From Agriotes lineatus (taxonomy: Eukaryota > Arthropoda > Insecta > Coleoptera > Elateridae): a DNA stretch of 64,000 nt. Location: the NCBI GenBank assembly GCA_940337035.1, contig OW679203.1, positions 77,639,061 to 77,703,060 of the forward strand, given 5' to 3'. This document shows positions 10,986 to 21,953 of the stretch, one piece after another. A program made the translations under genes and the position numbers. Below the pieces are notes generated by a model. It saw only the letters and a program-made list of their open reading frames with translations, was not told the DNA's origin and made no database searches. Each line of letters opens with the position of its first letter. Positions within the stretch are counted from its first letter, which is position 1.

Positions 10986-11126
10986 CGCCGTTGGCTGTGG
11001 ATTGGCATTGCTAGAAAAACAACGTAGTTGTGAACGTCAACCGTCAAGAGTCAACAAGAAGTGAAACCAAGTGAAAGTGCTTCAGCCAATATTAAAATCT
11101 GTGCAGCTTCACAAGTTTAAATAAAA

Positions 11127-11711
11127 ATGTCTCTTTTGCCGCTAATTTTGAACGACAGCTTGTACGCCATGCGCCCATCTCGCCTGGTGGACCAACATTT
11201 TGGCTTAGGACTGGACATCGACGACTTGATATCGCCCCTAACCATACCATCCGAAGTTAGAGCCATGATGCGGCGCCCTGCAGGCTACTACAGGCCATGG
11301 CGCTCCGCCGCTGCAAGGGGAGACTCCGGCTCGACTATCATAGCCAACAAGGATAAGTTCGAAGTGAACCTGGACGTGCAGCAGTTCGCCCCCGAGGAGG
11401 TCACCGTTAAAGTGAGTGGCAACAACACCATTACCGTCGAGGGCAAACATGAGGAGAAGCAGGACGAGCACGGCTTTGTCTCGCGCCACTTCATCCGCAG
11501 GTACATCCTGCCTGAAGGCCACGACATCAATGGTATTGTATCCAACCTGTCGTCGGATGGGGTGTTGAGCATCACCGCACCCCGTGTTAGCCAGGAGAGT
11601 GACCAGCACCGCAGCATTCCGATCCAGCAAACTGGTGTTCCGATGAAGGCGGTGAAGATGATGCTAAGCAGCAAGAAGGTGGAGATGCCAAAAAATAAGA
11701 ATGTTGAATAA
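11127..11711 (+). CDS. l(2)efl-like: Small heat-shock protein (Hsp20/alpha-crystallin, l(2)efl-like)
   Basis: This 194-residue protein is an ATP-independent chaperone of the cytoplasm/nucleus that binds unfolding proteins and keeps them soluble. The N-terminal arm has the insect l(2)efl pattern SRLVDQHFGLGL (18-29). The alpha-crystallin domain spans about 71-153, with FEVNLDVQQFAPEEV, VEGKHEEKQDEHG, FIRRY (R124/R125, at the conserved core arginine) and GVLSITAP (145-152). A C-terminal IPI motif at 164-166 is the usual inter-dimer contact. The gene is intronless. The start is preceded by AAAA, and the reading frame and length fit the family. Upstream heat-shock elements and TATA suggest stress induction. 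Reverse-strand frames in this GC-richer gene are incidental. Paralogues are common, so exact orthology is unproven. Confidence 0.95.
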   Translation: MSLLPLILNDSLYAMRPSRLVDQHFGLGLDIDDLISPLTIPSEVRAMMRRPAGYYRPWRSAAARGDSGSTIIANKDKFEVNLDVQQFAPEEVTVKVSGNNTITVEGKHEEKQDEHGFVSRHFIRRYILPEGHDINGIVSNLSSDGVLSITAPRVSQESDQHRSIPIQQTGVPMKAVKMMLSSKKVEMPKNKNVE

Positions 11712-11843
11712 CCTTTCTATTATTCATTATTATTTGGGATTTATTAGTTAATTAGAGTTTCATGTTATTCAAGTAAGATATTCGAGACTGATTATTTTTA
11801 GTTTTTGGTATAATGTTTGTGATTCAGTTGGTTGTTCTCATCG

Positions 11844-11909
11844 AATAAAATGTAGGTAGTTATAATGTATGATTACAGCATATTTATAACTGGTGTATTT
11901 TTTAATAAA
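11844..11909 (+). terminator. Poly(A) signals of the sHsp gene
   Basis: Two AATAAA hexamers lie 133 and 193 bases after the stop codon (11844-11849 and 11904-11909). They give a 3' UTR of about 150-220 bases. GT/T-rich sequence follows the second. The site actually used is unknown. Confidence 0.65.
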
Positions 11910-12260
11910 GCTTCATAAAGGTAATGTTTGAATTTTGTATGCATCTTGTCTTTACTTCGTTCTTTCTAAAAAAAATACGCATTAGATAAATATGAATTTG
12001 AATAATCATGTAACGCAAAAAACGACATATGAGTGTCCCCCACTGAAGAAACAAGGAAAATCTGCCTGGTTCTTTAACCCCCTAGGAGGAAATTATAGAA
12101 CAAGGATGATTTCTTTGTAATAATGTTGAAATTTATTCAAGGCGATGGTGCAAGAACGTTTATCCGCTGAAGTAGAAGTTATCCATCCATCAAATGAAAT
12201 ACCAACAACCAATACAGAGAGTCTATACGCAATATTAGAAAAAAGAAACTTTTACAGTCA

Positions 12261-12383
12261 GTCTTATATATAAACATCACTAATGTGAGATTAACTTTAA
12301 CATAAGCACTAGTGTTTTGATACGCTTTTATTTATTTTAACGACGAATTAAAGTTAATCACAGATTAGTGGTCTTTATAAGAC
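12261..12383. repeat. Short inverted-repeat element, 123 bp
   Basis: GTCTTATATATAAACATCAC, then TAATGTGAGATTAACTTTAA, at the left is mirrored by TTAAAGTTAATCACAGATTA, then GTGGTCTTTATAAGAC, at the right. It separates two parts of the P-type transposase remnant, so it probably inserted there. No target duplication is clear. Confidence 0.5.
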
Positions 12384-12404
12384 CGGCCGTTAAAGAGTAA
12401 ACTT

Positions 12405-12945
12405 CTCAGTATGAAAACGATTTGGATCTTCTGAAAAAAGAAGTTTACCAGTTAGACATTATGCTAAAGAAAAAAACAAAATGCAAGATGGATAGCTGAC
12501 GAATTGTCCCAAGGCATTCACAGTAAGCTATTCTAGTAGTAAACTTGCTTACATTTATTTTCGGCAAAATTGAAATATTCCTTGCCTGGCATTTCGAAAC
12601 TACAACGTTGGGCAACTAACATAGACTTACTTTGTTTTAAGTGATGTACTTTTACGGTAAAGGCAAAACTGACCATCAGAGATTAACAGTACCTACTCGG
12701 TTTTGATGAACTTAAAGTTTTTTCCAGGATCGAGTATGATCAAAGAGATAGTCAGTCCACATAATTACATGCAAGTGGTAATGTCAAGAGGATTTTTTGA
12801 TACATGGACGCAACCAGTGTTTGTTGGATTTTGCACTAAGGTAACTAAATCACTTCTAGAAGAAATAATTGAATTAAACAAGATTAATTATAACGTCGTG
12901 GGTTGCGTATCGGATTGCGGAGGGAGAGATCACAAAAACATGTAA
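12405..12945 (+). pseudogene. P-element/THAP9-type transposase remnant
   Basis: A stretch with ENDLDLLKKEVYQLDIMLKK (coiled-coil-like) is followed, after a frameshift near 12566, by KLKYSLPGISKLQRWATNID. The frame from 12703 then gives DTWTQPVFVGFCTKVTKSLL and NYNVVGCVSDCGGRDHK. The PLPGxxxLQRW block and the VVACVSDxGG block are characteristic of P-element transposases and THAP9, and the latter contains a catalytic-region Asp. The THAP finger and the C-terminal part are absent. Multiple frameshifts show the copy is dead. Confidence 0.7.
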
Positions 12946-12989
12946 CACTGGTGGGTGGTGGCTCAGCTCATACCACATACTATAGCTTC

Positions 12990-13690
12990 GTACGCTTTAA
13001 GGCGATATTTACCTAGTGGTAACAAAGAACTACCTAGAAATTTTGGATGAAGTCAAGCAAACTTTTAAAAGTATTAGAGTTATCTCTGCGTTAGGTATCA
13101 TCCTGGGACAAAAAAAGGGATCTCAAATAGATCACGTATTGATAACAAAAGATATAAGAGATACGAGGAGCAAATGATGACACAGATCATTACTTAGTAG
13201 TGACAAAAATTAAACAAAAAATAGCTGCAGACAAAAAGGACTTACATGAAGAATGTAGAAAACTAGACAAACGAGTAAATAAAAAATTGCAAGAGGGATA
13301 GATAACCACAGATATTAGCCAAGAATGGAGAAATATAAAAAAAGCAACACCCGATATAGCTGAAAATACAATTGGATACAAACACAAACAGACGCATAGA
13401 GAATAATTGTAGCGAATATGAAAAATGTATCAAAAACAAAAATAAAACAAGATTGCAGTGATCACACTAAAGGGAACACGAAGATTATAAGCGATATCAA
13501 GAAATAAGAAGAAATACAGTTCAAATGTACAAGGAAAAAAAAAAGAAATCGATTGAAGACTTAATGAAGGAAATAGAATCTGAAAACAGAAGTAACAATG
13601 CAAAGAAATTTTATCGAAAAATAAAAGAACAACGCATGCAAAACAATAAATACAAGATCGTTCAAAATTAAGGAAGGAAATACAATGTAT
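12990..13690 (+). pseudogene. LINE endonuclease tail and linker remnant
   Basis: Broken frames encode GSQIDHVLITKDIRDTRSK, then DTDHYLVVTKIKQK, the end of an APE-type LINE endonuclease (the usual SDHxxV motif is here TDHYLV). Next come EWRNIKKATPDIAENTIGYK and KKKSIEDLMKEIESENRSNN, the linker that precedes the RT in RTE-like LINEs. Stops and frameshifts are frequent. The copy stops at about 13690, where unrelated sequence begins. It may be related to the LINE at 16530-19296. Confidence 0.65.
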
Positions 13691-13712
13691 AACAAACAAG
13701 TGGGGTCGGGTG

Positions 13713-13908
13713 GGCCACGTTGGGACAAAATTTATAAAAATATTTTTTTAAATTTTGTTTACTGAGATATACGCTTAAATTTTTTACACATATTCAACAT
13801 ATCTTTTTAAACTAATGGTGAATTGGGAACTTTCTAGCTTTTGTCTAACTATATTCTATATATTTTTTTAAATACTGCACCATGTCTTATTGTGGCCCAT
13901 GGGTGGGC
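13713..13908. repeat. Possible short inverted-repeat element
   Basis: GTGGGCCACGTTGGGACA near 13713 is loosely mirrored by TGTCTTATTGTGGCCCA near 13890, with AT-rich DNA between. It could be a small MITE, but the arms are short and the match is imperfect. Confidence 0.25.
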
Positions 13909-14194
13909 CTCCATGAGACAGTTGTTTATTTATGAAAAATAGTAACATTGTACGACAAAAAAGGTATAACTATTGTACTATATTAAATACATTATACCGA
14001 GTGTTTCACTTAAGGTGCGGATATAGGGAAATTGCATGGGAAATCGTATATGCAGATTCCTGCTTGCCGCTTGAATTGATAGGATTTATAGTGATATCAA
14101 TCGAAAAAGAAAAAAAATGCGCTTAATTTGATGCTACTTTACTTGAATTTGTTGCTTGTTTTAGATAGAAATAGCTTAAAAACTGTAATAAATA

Positions 14195-14720
14195 CAGGAC
14201 CGCGCCAGCATCAATGGCCGCCTGTGTGCAGAGCCAAATTTGCCGCCCCAAAATTTACATTTTTGTTGTAAAATATAAATTTTATGTAGTACATACCTAG
14301 TTTAACTGTAACACATCAAATTAATTTAAGTGAAAAACAGAAATTTGAAAAAAGTTTTATTAACATTAAATTTACAAAAAAAATAGTGGAATAAAATTAA
14401 TAAAAAAACAACAAAATTTTTGAAAATTATAAAAAAGCAACTTTCATAGCATTTTTCTCCGCAAATTCTTTAATTACTAAATCGATGGAATCCATCGTGT
14501 CGCTTTCTATTGCTATATAGACAGATTATTTAATCTGTTTTGTGACATTGTGGATCGCATATAATTTTTAATAATTTTTAGTTTGGAGAAAGATCTCTCA
14601 CCAGACGCAACTGAAACTGGTAACGTGAGTAATATTCTAAGAGCTATTGACATATTTGGAAATGATGCTATGAGCTGATTTTCATACAACAGATTAAGAA
14701 TGAATCCATCAGTAACTACT
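14195..14720 (-). pseudogene. hAT (ZMYM1-like) transposase C-terminal remnant with one TIR
   Basis: On the minus strand the sequence reads MSIALRILLTLPVSVASGER, then SFSKLKIIKNYMRSTMSQNR. After a frameshift it continues AIESDTMDSIDLVIKEFAEK. This is the hATC signature of the ZMYM1/TTF-finger hAT group. The plus-strand edge at 14195 begins CAGGACCGCGCCAGC, a CAGG-type hAT terminus lying just after the protein's C-terminus, where the end of the element is expected. The 5' part of the transposase is missing. Confidence 0.75.
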
Positions 14721-14769
14721 TAAAAGAGCTAGGAAACTATAAAACAACAGACTATTCTTTATAGAAATC

Positions 14770-16480
14770 CACAAAAACACTAAAAAGGCCAATAGTGCAC
14801 ACGGCGCCAATAAGAACTTCTAATGGTAGATGGGCAAAAAGCAACCAACAAAAAACTGAAGCTTTTTCAACCCATTTCCAGGAAACATTTCACCCAAATG
14901 AAGCACTTGAAGATGCAGATTTTCGGAGAGAAGCAATGGCCTCACAAGAAATCATGTTGGTAACTCCTAGCGAAGTGGCTAAAGAAATTAAGAAGAACAT
15001 CAGCGCGAAAAAGGCACCGGGCTACGATCTAATAACAGGAACAATTACTTAAGCAATGCCCAAAAAAGGAATCGTCAAACTTACTAACCTTATTAATGCA
15101 GCATTCAGATTAAAGCATGTCCCGGATATCTGGAAAGTAGCAGAAGTAATTATGATCCTCAAACCAGGCAACCAGAAAATGAAGCATCATCTTATAGGCC
15201 CATATCTTTGTGGCCAATTATAGCAAAAGTATTTGAAAAGCTGCTACTGAAAAGATTAAAACCCATCATTGAAAGAAATAATTTGATTCCTGTACACCAG
15301 TTTGGGTTCAAAGAGCAACATTCGACGATAGATCAAGTGCAGAATCACGGACATTATAGAAAAGACTTATTAAGAAAAAAATATATGCTCAACGCTATTG
15401 TTAGACCTAGCCCAAGCATTTGACAAAGTTTGGCATGAGGGGTTAATACATAAATTGGAGAAACGCTTTCCAAAAGAATATGTAGATATATTAAGATCCT
15501 ATATAACTGGAAGAATGTTTACGGTAAAACAAGAAAATGAATTCTCAGCGATGAATAAATAACAGCTGGCGTACCACAGGGAAGTGTAGTAGGGCCAATT
15601 CTCTACCTGATATATACCTGTGATATACCAAGAACTGAAGGCACAGCATTAGCAACATTTGCGGATGATAATGCAATTCTTACAGTTGGAGATAGCAGTG
15701 AGGAAGCAGCTAGAAAACTGCAAGTAGCAAGCGACAATATAAACACATGGACAAGAAGGTGGAGAATTAGAATAAATGAACGTAAATCGGCTCATTTCGA
15801 TTTCATTAATATAAGCATGAACATCAATTAATAACTATTATAATAATAACATCCGCACAGCAATACCGCAAAATACTTGGGAATGAATCTTGACACCAAA
15901 CTCCAATGGAAGAAGCATATAAAAAAGAAACGGAAAGAAATGGACATCAAATATAAGCAGATGTAGGTACTGGCTTATTGGAAGAAAATCTCAATTGTCA
16001 ATACATAATAAAATAATAGTATATAAACAAATAGTAAAACCCATCTGGACATGTGGGATACAGCTATGGGGATGTACAGCTAACACCAATGTAAATATAA
16101 TTAAAACATTCCAGAACAAAGTCCTAAGAAATATTTTGAATGCCCCATGGTATGTAAGAATTGATGACATACATAGAGATTTGAAAATCCCGTCAGTAAG
16201 AGAGGAAATAAAGAAGTTTGCAAGACGACACGAGGAGAGACTCCATGAACACTGTAACCCTGAAGTACTACAACTCCTCGACAACACACATCTGGAGTGT
16301 AGGCTTAAAAGAATTAAACCTTTTGAACTTGTAGAGTGCATAGTGTAACAGAAAATAGCGGGTAAAAACTGTAGTGATTACAGTGAAAAAGAAGAGTAAA
16401 GTGATATGTGACAACACGTGAACACAGTGTTAACGTCCTAGAATCTATGTAAAGACCGATGAGGCTTCTTATTAAATAAG
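14770..16480 (+). pseudogene. Jockey-clade LINE, reverse transcriptase remnant
   Basis: This 5'-truncated copy has the Jockey ORF2 blocks in order across several frames: AKKAPGYDLITGTIT, EVIMILKPGN, FEKLLLKRLK, HQFGFKEQHSTI, AFDKVWHEGLIH, AGVPQGSVVGPILYL, ATFADDNAIL and WTCGIQLWGCTANTN. Premature stops occur near 15052, 15423 and 15560. It ends with ISNAPW-like LNAPWYVRIDDIH and a short 3' UTR. The block order and wording are very close to the intact frame at 25157-27817, but at lower identity, so this is an older relative of the same clade. Confidence 0.85.
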
Positions 16481-16529
16481 TAATTAGGATGATAAGGTCA
16501 GAGTTAAACGTTTGGTTTACCCCTGTGGG

Positions 16530-19296
16530 CTGGGGTTAGAATAAACTTGCAGTACCCTGCTTGTCGTAAGAGGCGACTAAAAGGGTTGGGCGTGAGGCTA
16601 ATAACCTCTCGGGGGCTTACAACCCCTTTACCGTAAAAAAGAGCACCGTTAAAGAAATTCTACAAGAGCCTCGGAAAAGACAGGAAACACGAAGACGACT
16701 AAAGCAACGAAGAAAGAAAAATGATGTATTTTTAGCGACCTGGAACTTGAGAAGTTTATACAGATTGGGAGACCTACAAGCTATATTAAAAGACATGGAC
16801 AAATATAGAATTCAAATAGCTGCAGTACAAGAAACAAGATGGATGAACAACGGTATGCATATTTGAGTTCACTCGATGCCACAACGCGGACCGGGATTGC
16901 CGGGCTCTGATTGGTCGCCAACTTCGTGTCCTTCTTGAATGACGTTTGAATTTGAACCGATGATTCTTATTAGTTTTAATTTTATTGTAATCTTTTTTTT
17001 GACTTACGTAAGTGCACTTGTTACATATGAGCACCAATAAATATCTATCTATCTATAGATGAACAGACAAGATTTACCCTGTTTTGGTGTTAAGAAATCA
17101 TCCTATTCAGAAACTACTTAAGCTGAATTGTATGAAACAATAAATGAGTAGTTATACTTATTTGTTATTTTGAATTTTGTCGTCTTTTAATACTTGTCGG
17201 AGTCGCTGCTTATATTATTTTCTTGCAAAGCTGCTGCAGTTTGTGTTGATGTACTTCAAAAGATCTATGAAAATTTATTTTTGTTATAACCTATATTTTG
17301 TTTTCAATTGTATTATGTTCATATTATTTTTGGAATGTTACTCAATTTTAAGTTGCAATTAGGTGTTGACAGTAGGTACGTATCAGAGCTAGTCCGGGTG
17401 TAAACAAAAGCAGGTATTAGATCTATTGAACAATCATTTTACTTATTGCCTACAGAATTACCTACATAGAGGAAAACGAGGCATTGACCAAGCATTGCGC
17501 GGCGCACCACGGACCAATCAGAGTCCGGCATTCACGGACTGCGCTGTAGCATCGAGCGAACTCAAATATGCCAACGGTATACACATGATGGATAAATATA
17601 TAACGTACTCTAGTGGAAGCAATAACACGCAGCACACATTCGAAACGGGATTTTTAGTCAAAAAAGATGTAGATCACCTAATAATAGATTTTGTACCTAT
17701 CAACAAATATTTATGCACTATAAGATTTAAAACCAAAACAAAAATATTACCCTCATAAATGTTCACGCACCTATAGAAATTAAGGAGGAAAGAATCAAAG
17801 AGGACTTTTATGATGAACTTGAAAGAATATATGATAAAAGCCCGAAACAAGACATTAAAATAGTCATCGGAGATTTTAATGCACAGATTGGTAGAGAAAA
17901 ATGCTACGAACCAGTAGTAGGAAGAAACAGCTACCACAAGGACAGTAATGATAATGGCTTCAGAGCCATACAGTTCGCAGCTACTAAAGACATGATAATA
18001 CGTAGTACACATTTTCCAAGAAAAGACATATAAATTTACATGGAAATCAAACGATGATAGGAATATGTAGCAAATAGATCATATATTAATCGAACGGAAG
18101 TATAAGACAAATATAACAAATGTCAGAAGTTTCAGAGGAACAGTACATGAATCGGACCATGCAATAGTTAGAATAACCTATAGATGTAAGTGGTATAAAG
18201 AGGAAAAGCCAAGAGAAGAAACAAAGAGAAATTTTGACATAGAAAAACTTGAAACTGATAATATAGCGTCAACATTCCAAACAGAAATAGAGCAACGGAT
18301 ATTAGCCTAAACAACGGGAGAGAGCACTATAGAAGAGTTGGGAAAGGAAACTGAAAATATAATAACCAGAGCTGCAGAAGAAATATTAGTAGAGAAGAAA
18401 GGGAAAAGTGGTTTGACCAAGAATGCCAATTAATAACAGAAGCGAAGAGAAAGGCCTTTATTAAGCTACAACAAAGAACAACAAGAAATAGTCAAAACGA
18501 ATATGAGAAAATTAGAAATGAGGTGCACGGGCTATTAAGAAGGAAAAAAACAGAATTTCTAAACAATGAAATTGAAAACCTAGAAAAACACCAAAAAGAA
18601 GGAAATGTAAGACAACTGTACAAGGAGGTGAACATCAAGCGAAAGGGCATCCAGGCACGATCCATCAAAGTTAGGGACGAGAGTGGGGCACGACTTAGCG
18701 ATAAAATTAGTATAACTAATAGATGGAAAGAATATTTCATGAATTTGCTGAATAGACCAGAGGCAGAGCACCAAGAGGAAAGAACGTATGCAGGACCGGA
18801 ACCAGAAATTGAAACGCCTACTTACGAAGAGACAGTAAAAATAATAAATTCTTTCAAAAAGCACCAGGAGAGAATAGGATTCATATGGAAATGATAATAG
18901 CAGGAGGAAGTAAATTATGGAAACGAATACACATAATACTCGAAAAAATATGGGAGGAAGAAAGAATACCTGAGTCCTGGAAGACGGGCATCATAATACC
19001 CATACATAAGACGAGGTGCACAAATTATAGAGGAATCTACTTGTTAAATACGTCGTATAAGGTCTTATCTAAGATTATACACAATAGATTAGTAAATTAC
19101 ACCGACGAGAGCTTAGGAGACTACCAAAGTGGTTTTAGAGCATCAAGGGCCACAACAGATAATATATTTACGATACGAGAAGTAATGGAAAAAGCGTGGG
19201 AATTTAACAAGGACATATACCACCTATTTGTCGATTTTCAACGAGCCTACGATTCAGTAGACAGAAGAGCACTGTGGAATACTATGGAAGAACTTA
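16530..19296 (+). pseudogene. RTE-like LINE, split by an insertion and cut by the gap
   Basis: The 5' region has CTGCTTGTCGTAAGAGGCGA, typical of insect RTE-like elements. The endonuclease starts with ATWNLRSLYRLGDLQAILKD and QIAAVQETRW up to 16856. After the element at 16857-17572 it resumes with VIGDFNAQIGREK (catalytic D and N present), IDHILIERKYKTN and ESDHAIVRI. The linker and RT follow: SWKTGIIIPIHK, CTNYRGIYLLNTSYK, GDYQSGFRASRATTDNIF and DFQRAYDSVDR. The N gap then removes the rest. Stops and frameshifts (near 17758, 18060, 18300 and 18890) make it a pseudogene. Confidence 0.8.
16857..17572. mobile_element. Non-autonomous TIR element inserted in the LINE, 716 bp
   Basis: The ends are inverted repeats of about 60 bp: GCATATTTGAGTTCACTCGA on the left and TCGAGCGAACTCAAATATGC on the right. 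The direct 8-bp AACGGTAT (16849-16856 and 17573-17580) is a target duplication. Removing the insert rejoins the LINE endonuclease. An 8-bp duplication fits the hAT, P or Merlin superfamilies. No transposase is visible inside, so the superfamily stays open. Confidence 0.8.
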
Positions 19297-19396
19297 NNNN
19301 NNNNNNNNNNNNNNNNNNNNNNNNNNNNNNNNNNNNNNNNNNNNNNNNNNNNNNNNNNNNNNNNNNNNNNNNNNNNNNNNNNNNNNNNNNNNNNNN
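19297..19396. other. Assembly gap (100 N)
   Basis: Exactly 100 N, the conventional length for a gap of unknown size. It interrupts the RTE-like LINE within its reverse transcriptase. The true missing length cannot be read from the window. Confidence 0.98.
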
Positions 19397-19815
19397 ATAT
19401 AGCGCTACTTTAAAGAAAATGTGTGTGAAATAAAGCATTGTCAAAATTAAGAAGTTTTATGTAGGTTGCGTTGAGTCTTACTTTGCAACAGTGGTGCAAT
19501 TTAAAAAAAATGGGCAAAAAATCTAAATTATCTTATACAGCTGAAATTTTGCACATGGGCTAAAAATTGCATTTAGAAAAACTTTTTCTAATAACTTTTT
19601 TCGATATTTTGAGAAATAACCCACTTTTGAATTTTTTTTGAAAAAAAATTAAATTTGACAGATAGTGCGAATGACGTGACTACTATTTTTTTGGTTAATT
19701 TTCATCTCGATCGAAGCACAAATTGATGTCAAAGTCAAATTTCTAAAAAAACTATTAATAAAAAAACATCCCATATGATGCGGACTTTACTGGTCACACT
19801 GTATATATTTATATA

Positions 19816-20375
19816 CAGGGTGATTTTTAAGTTGATTCTTTCCGTTTACCAGGAAATAAAGCTAAAAAAATTAGTATTTTTTTTTATTTGCCACATTTCC
19901 GAAATATCAAAACTAACAGAGGTACAGGGTGTTAAAGTTTCAAATTAAAAACTAAACTTTGGCGCAAAGGTGGCTGGACAATTTTATTTTTGTTTATCTC
20001 TGTTGTCAAGCAATGATCTGTCAACTAGTTTTCCATTGTAATTTTCTTAATGTTATTGCTGCAATAATGGCTCAGGTTTATGAAAATAATGAATGAGTGA
20101 ATATGCTTATTATTTACTGGGAGTGTCGTCAAAATGCCGCTGCCGCATCGCTCTTATACGCGGAATGTGTGTGTAGAAGCGAATGCTGATAATTTTGATC
20201 ATTTAAGTTAGTTTAAGTTTAGTTTAATTTTCGTTAAGTAATTTTAGTTCATACTTTGAAACTTTAACACCTTGTACCTCCGTTAGTTTTTATATTTCGC
20301 AAAAGTGGTAAATGGCTTACTTTTTTTAGCTTTATATCCTGGCAAAAGGAAAGAATCAACTTAAAAATCACCCTT
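19816..20375. mobile_element. Long-TIR MITE, about 560 bp
   Basis: The left end CAGGGTGATTTTTAAGTTGA and the right end TCAACTTAAAAATCACCCTT are inverted, with TATA flanks. The arms continue inward for about 140 bp (AACTAACAGAGGTACAGGGT mirrored by ACCTTGTACCTCCGTTAGTT). It is noncoding. The TA flanks suggest a mariner-type origin. Confidence 0.7.
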
Positions 20376-20757
20376 TATATACAGTGTGTCCCCGGATAGG
20401 TGAAACGCCTCTTGTAAAAGGTAAAAAATTCTCGATTTAAATTTTCATTTTTTTGGGTTCCGCCCTGCTTGGTTAAAGGCGAATTTCTAACAGCATTTCA
20501 GTTTTGAAAAGTCAAATATGCCTTGAAAGTTTCAAAAAAACTATTTTTTGTACTCATGACTTCAAAATTAATATTTCCCGGTCATTCCCGATACGCCGAA
20601 AGTTACTTTTCCCGCACTGCGGTGTTTTTTACTTTTCAACAAAAACTAGGGGAATTGTGTTTTTTGTAAATTTTATAATAAACGGGGTTGCGCGCGCTAT
20701 TGCGCGGTCTATTCTATTCAATTTACCACCATTTTTAGGCCTATTACGTTGGTCCAT

Positions 20758-21197
20758 CTCCAAGGGGGCTCTTGGGGTTCCGTCCATCTTCAAAGGGGTC
20801 TCTGAGCCTCCGCCCCTCTCCAAGGGGGCCCTCGGGGCTCCGATCTTCTCCAAGGGAGCCCTCGGGAATCCGCCCCTCTTCAAGGGGGCCCTAGGGGCTT
20901 CGCCCCTCTTCAAAGCGGCCCTCGGGGCTCCTCCCATCTCTAAGGGGACTTTTGGGGCTCCGCCCCTCTCCAAGGGGGCCCTCGGGGCTCCGCCTATTTT
21001 CAAGCGGGCCGTTGGGGCTCCGCCCCTCTCCAAGGGGTCCTTCAAGGCCCCGCTCCTCTCCAAGGAGGCTTTCGGGGCTCCTCCCCTCTCCAAGGGGGCC
21101 CTTGGGATTCGCCCCTCTCCAAGGCGGTCCTCGAGGCTCCGCCCATCTCTAAGGGGGCCTTCGGGGTTCTGTCCCTCTCCAAGGGGGCCCTCGGGAC
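20758..21197. repeat. 30-bp minisatellite, about 15 units
   Basis: The consensus unit is close to CTCCAAGGGGGCCCTCGGGG followed by CTCCGCCCCT. All units are 30 bp except one of 29 bp (near 21105). Because 30 is a multiple of three, open frames run through the array on both strands. The plus frame 20504-21301 encodes decapeptides like APPLSKGALG, and the minus frame 20629-21294 decapeptides like GGAPRAPLER. No signal peptide, promoter or known domain supports a protein. I annotate it as a repeat with an accidental open frame. Confidence 0.85.
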
Positions 21198-21350
21198 ACA
21201 CACGTCTGGATCGTTCTTTTTTATTATATAGAGGATTGTCCCTCGTTGGTTTAATTGCGCCTGCAAACACCAGAGGCGCTGTAAACGTCAACAAAAACTA
21301 ACAGATGCGTAGGATAGGTATAAACGTTTAGTGATTTGTGCTGTCAACTT

Positions 21351-21524
21351 ATATGACAAATATTTCTTTAATGTTTATTTTCCAAATCAAAGAATTTTAC
21401 TTTTAACAACGGCTATGGAAAAACAAATATTTTTCAAAAAGTTATTTATTTCATAATAAAAAAAATTGTTAAAAATAAAATTCTTTGATTTGGAAAATAA
21501 ACATTAAAGAAATATTTGTCATAT
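21351..21524. repeat. Near-perfect inverted repeat, 59-bp arms
   Basis: The left arm 21351-21409 (ATATGACAAATATTTCTTTA...) and right arm 21466-21524 are reverse complements with a single mismatch. They are separated by a 56-base AT-rich loop. No target duplication or coding sequence is seen. Confidence 0.8.
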
Positions 21525-21953
21525 AAAAAGCACTTTACTTAGAAAATGGCGTTTTTCAAAATTGTGTAAATCCAAAAAGTGCTATTTTTCGAAATTTAAT
21601 CAAGATTTCAATGAGATATTTTATTGTGTGGTAGTTTTAGCTGACTGAACAATCTGAAGGCCAGAAAACTTTTTTTCGTAAAATGTGTCTCTATCTTGAC
21701 TAGTAAATGCATGCTTCGTAATTATTTAAAAAAAACGTAAAATTTTACTGATAACGGAAGTCATGTAACAACTTTTGTTTGGCTCATTTGTAATCACTTT
21801 GCAACCACCTCTGGTCGTCAGTGTTTGATTTTCCAAGAAATTCTCAATATTTTTTTTTCATTTGATGACAGCTTTTGGCGATCACTTTATTTATTAATTT
21901 TTGATAATAATTTTCTTACGTAGTGCACAATGTAGTTTGAAAATTTGAATTCG
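21525..21953. other. No gene seen
   Basis: AT-rich sequence without an open frame of note or a clear repeat boundary. Confidence 0.45.

Noticed and set aside
11238..11674. Two reverse-strand frames of about 130 codons inside the sHsp gene
   Set aside because: They mirror the GC-richer coding strand, show no known domain and have no promoter; the plus-strand protein fully explains the region.
17426..17758. 110-residue plus-strand frame
   Set aside because: It is a chimera of the inserted TIR element's right end and the LINE endonuclease.
20504..21301. A 265-residue repeat protein
   Set aside because: The frame is open on both strands because the tandem unit is 30 bp; there is no signal peptide, domain or promoter. 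Kept as a repeat and as a finding.
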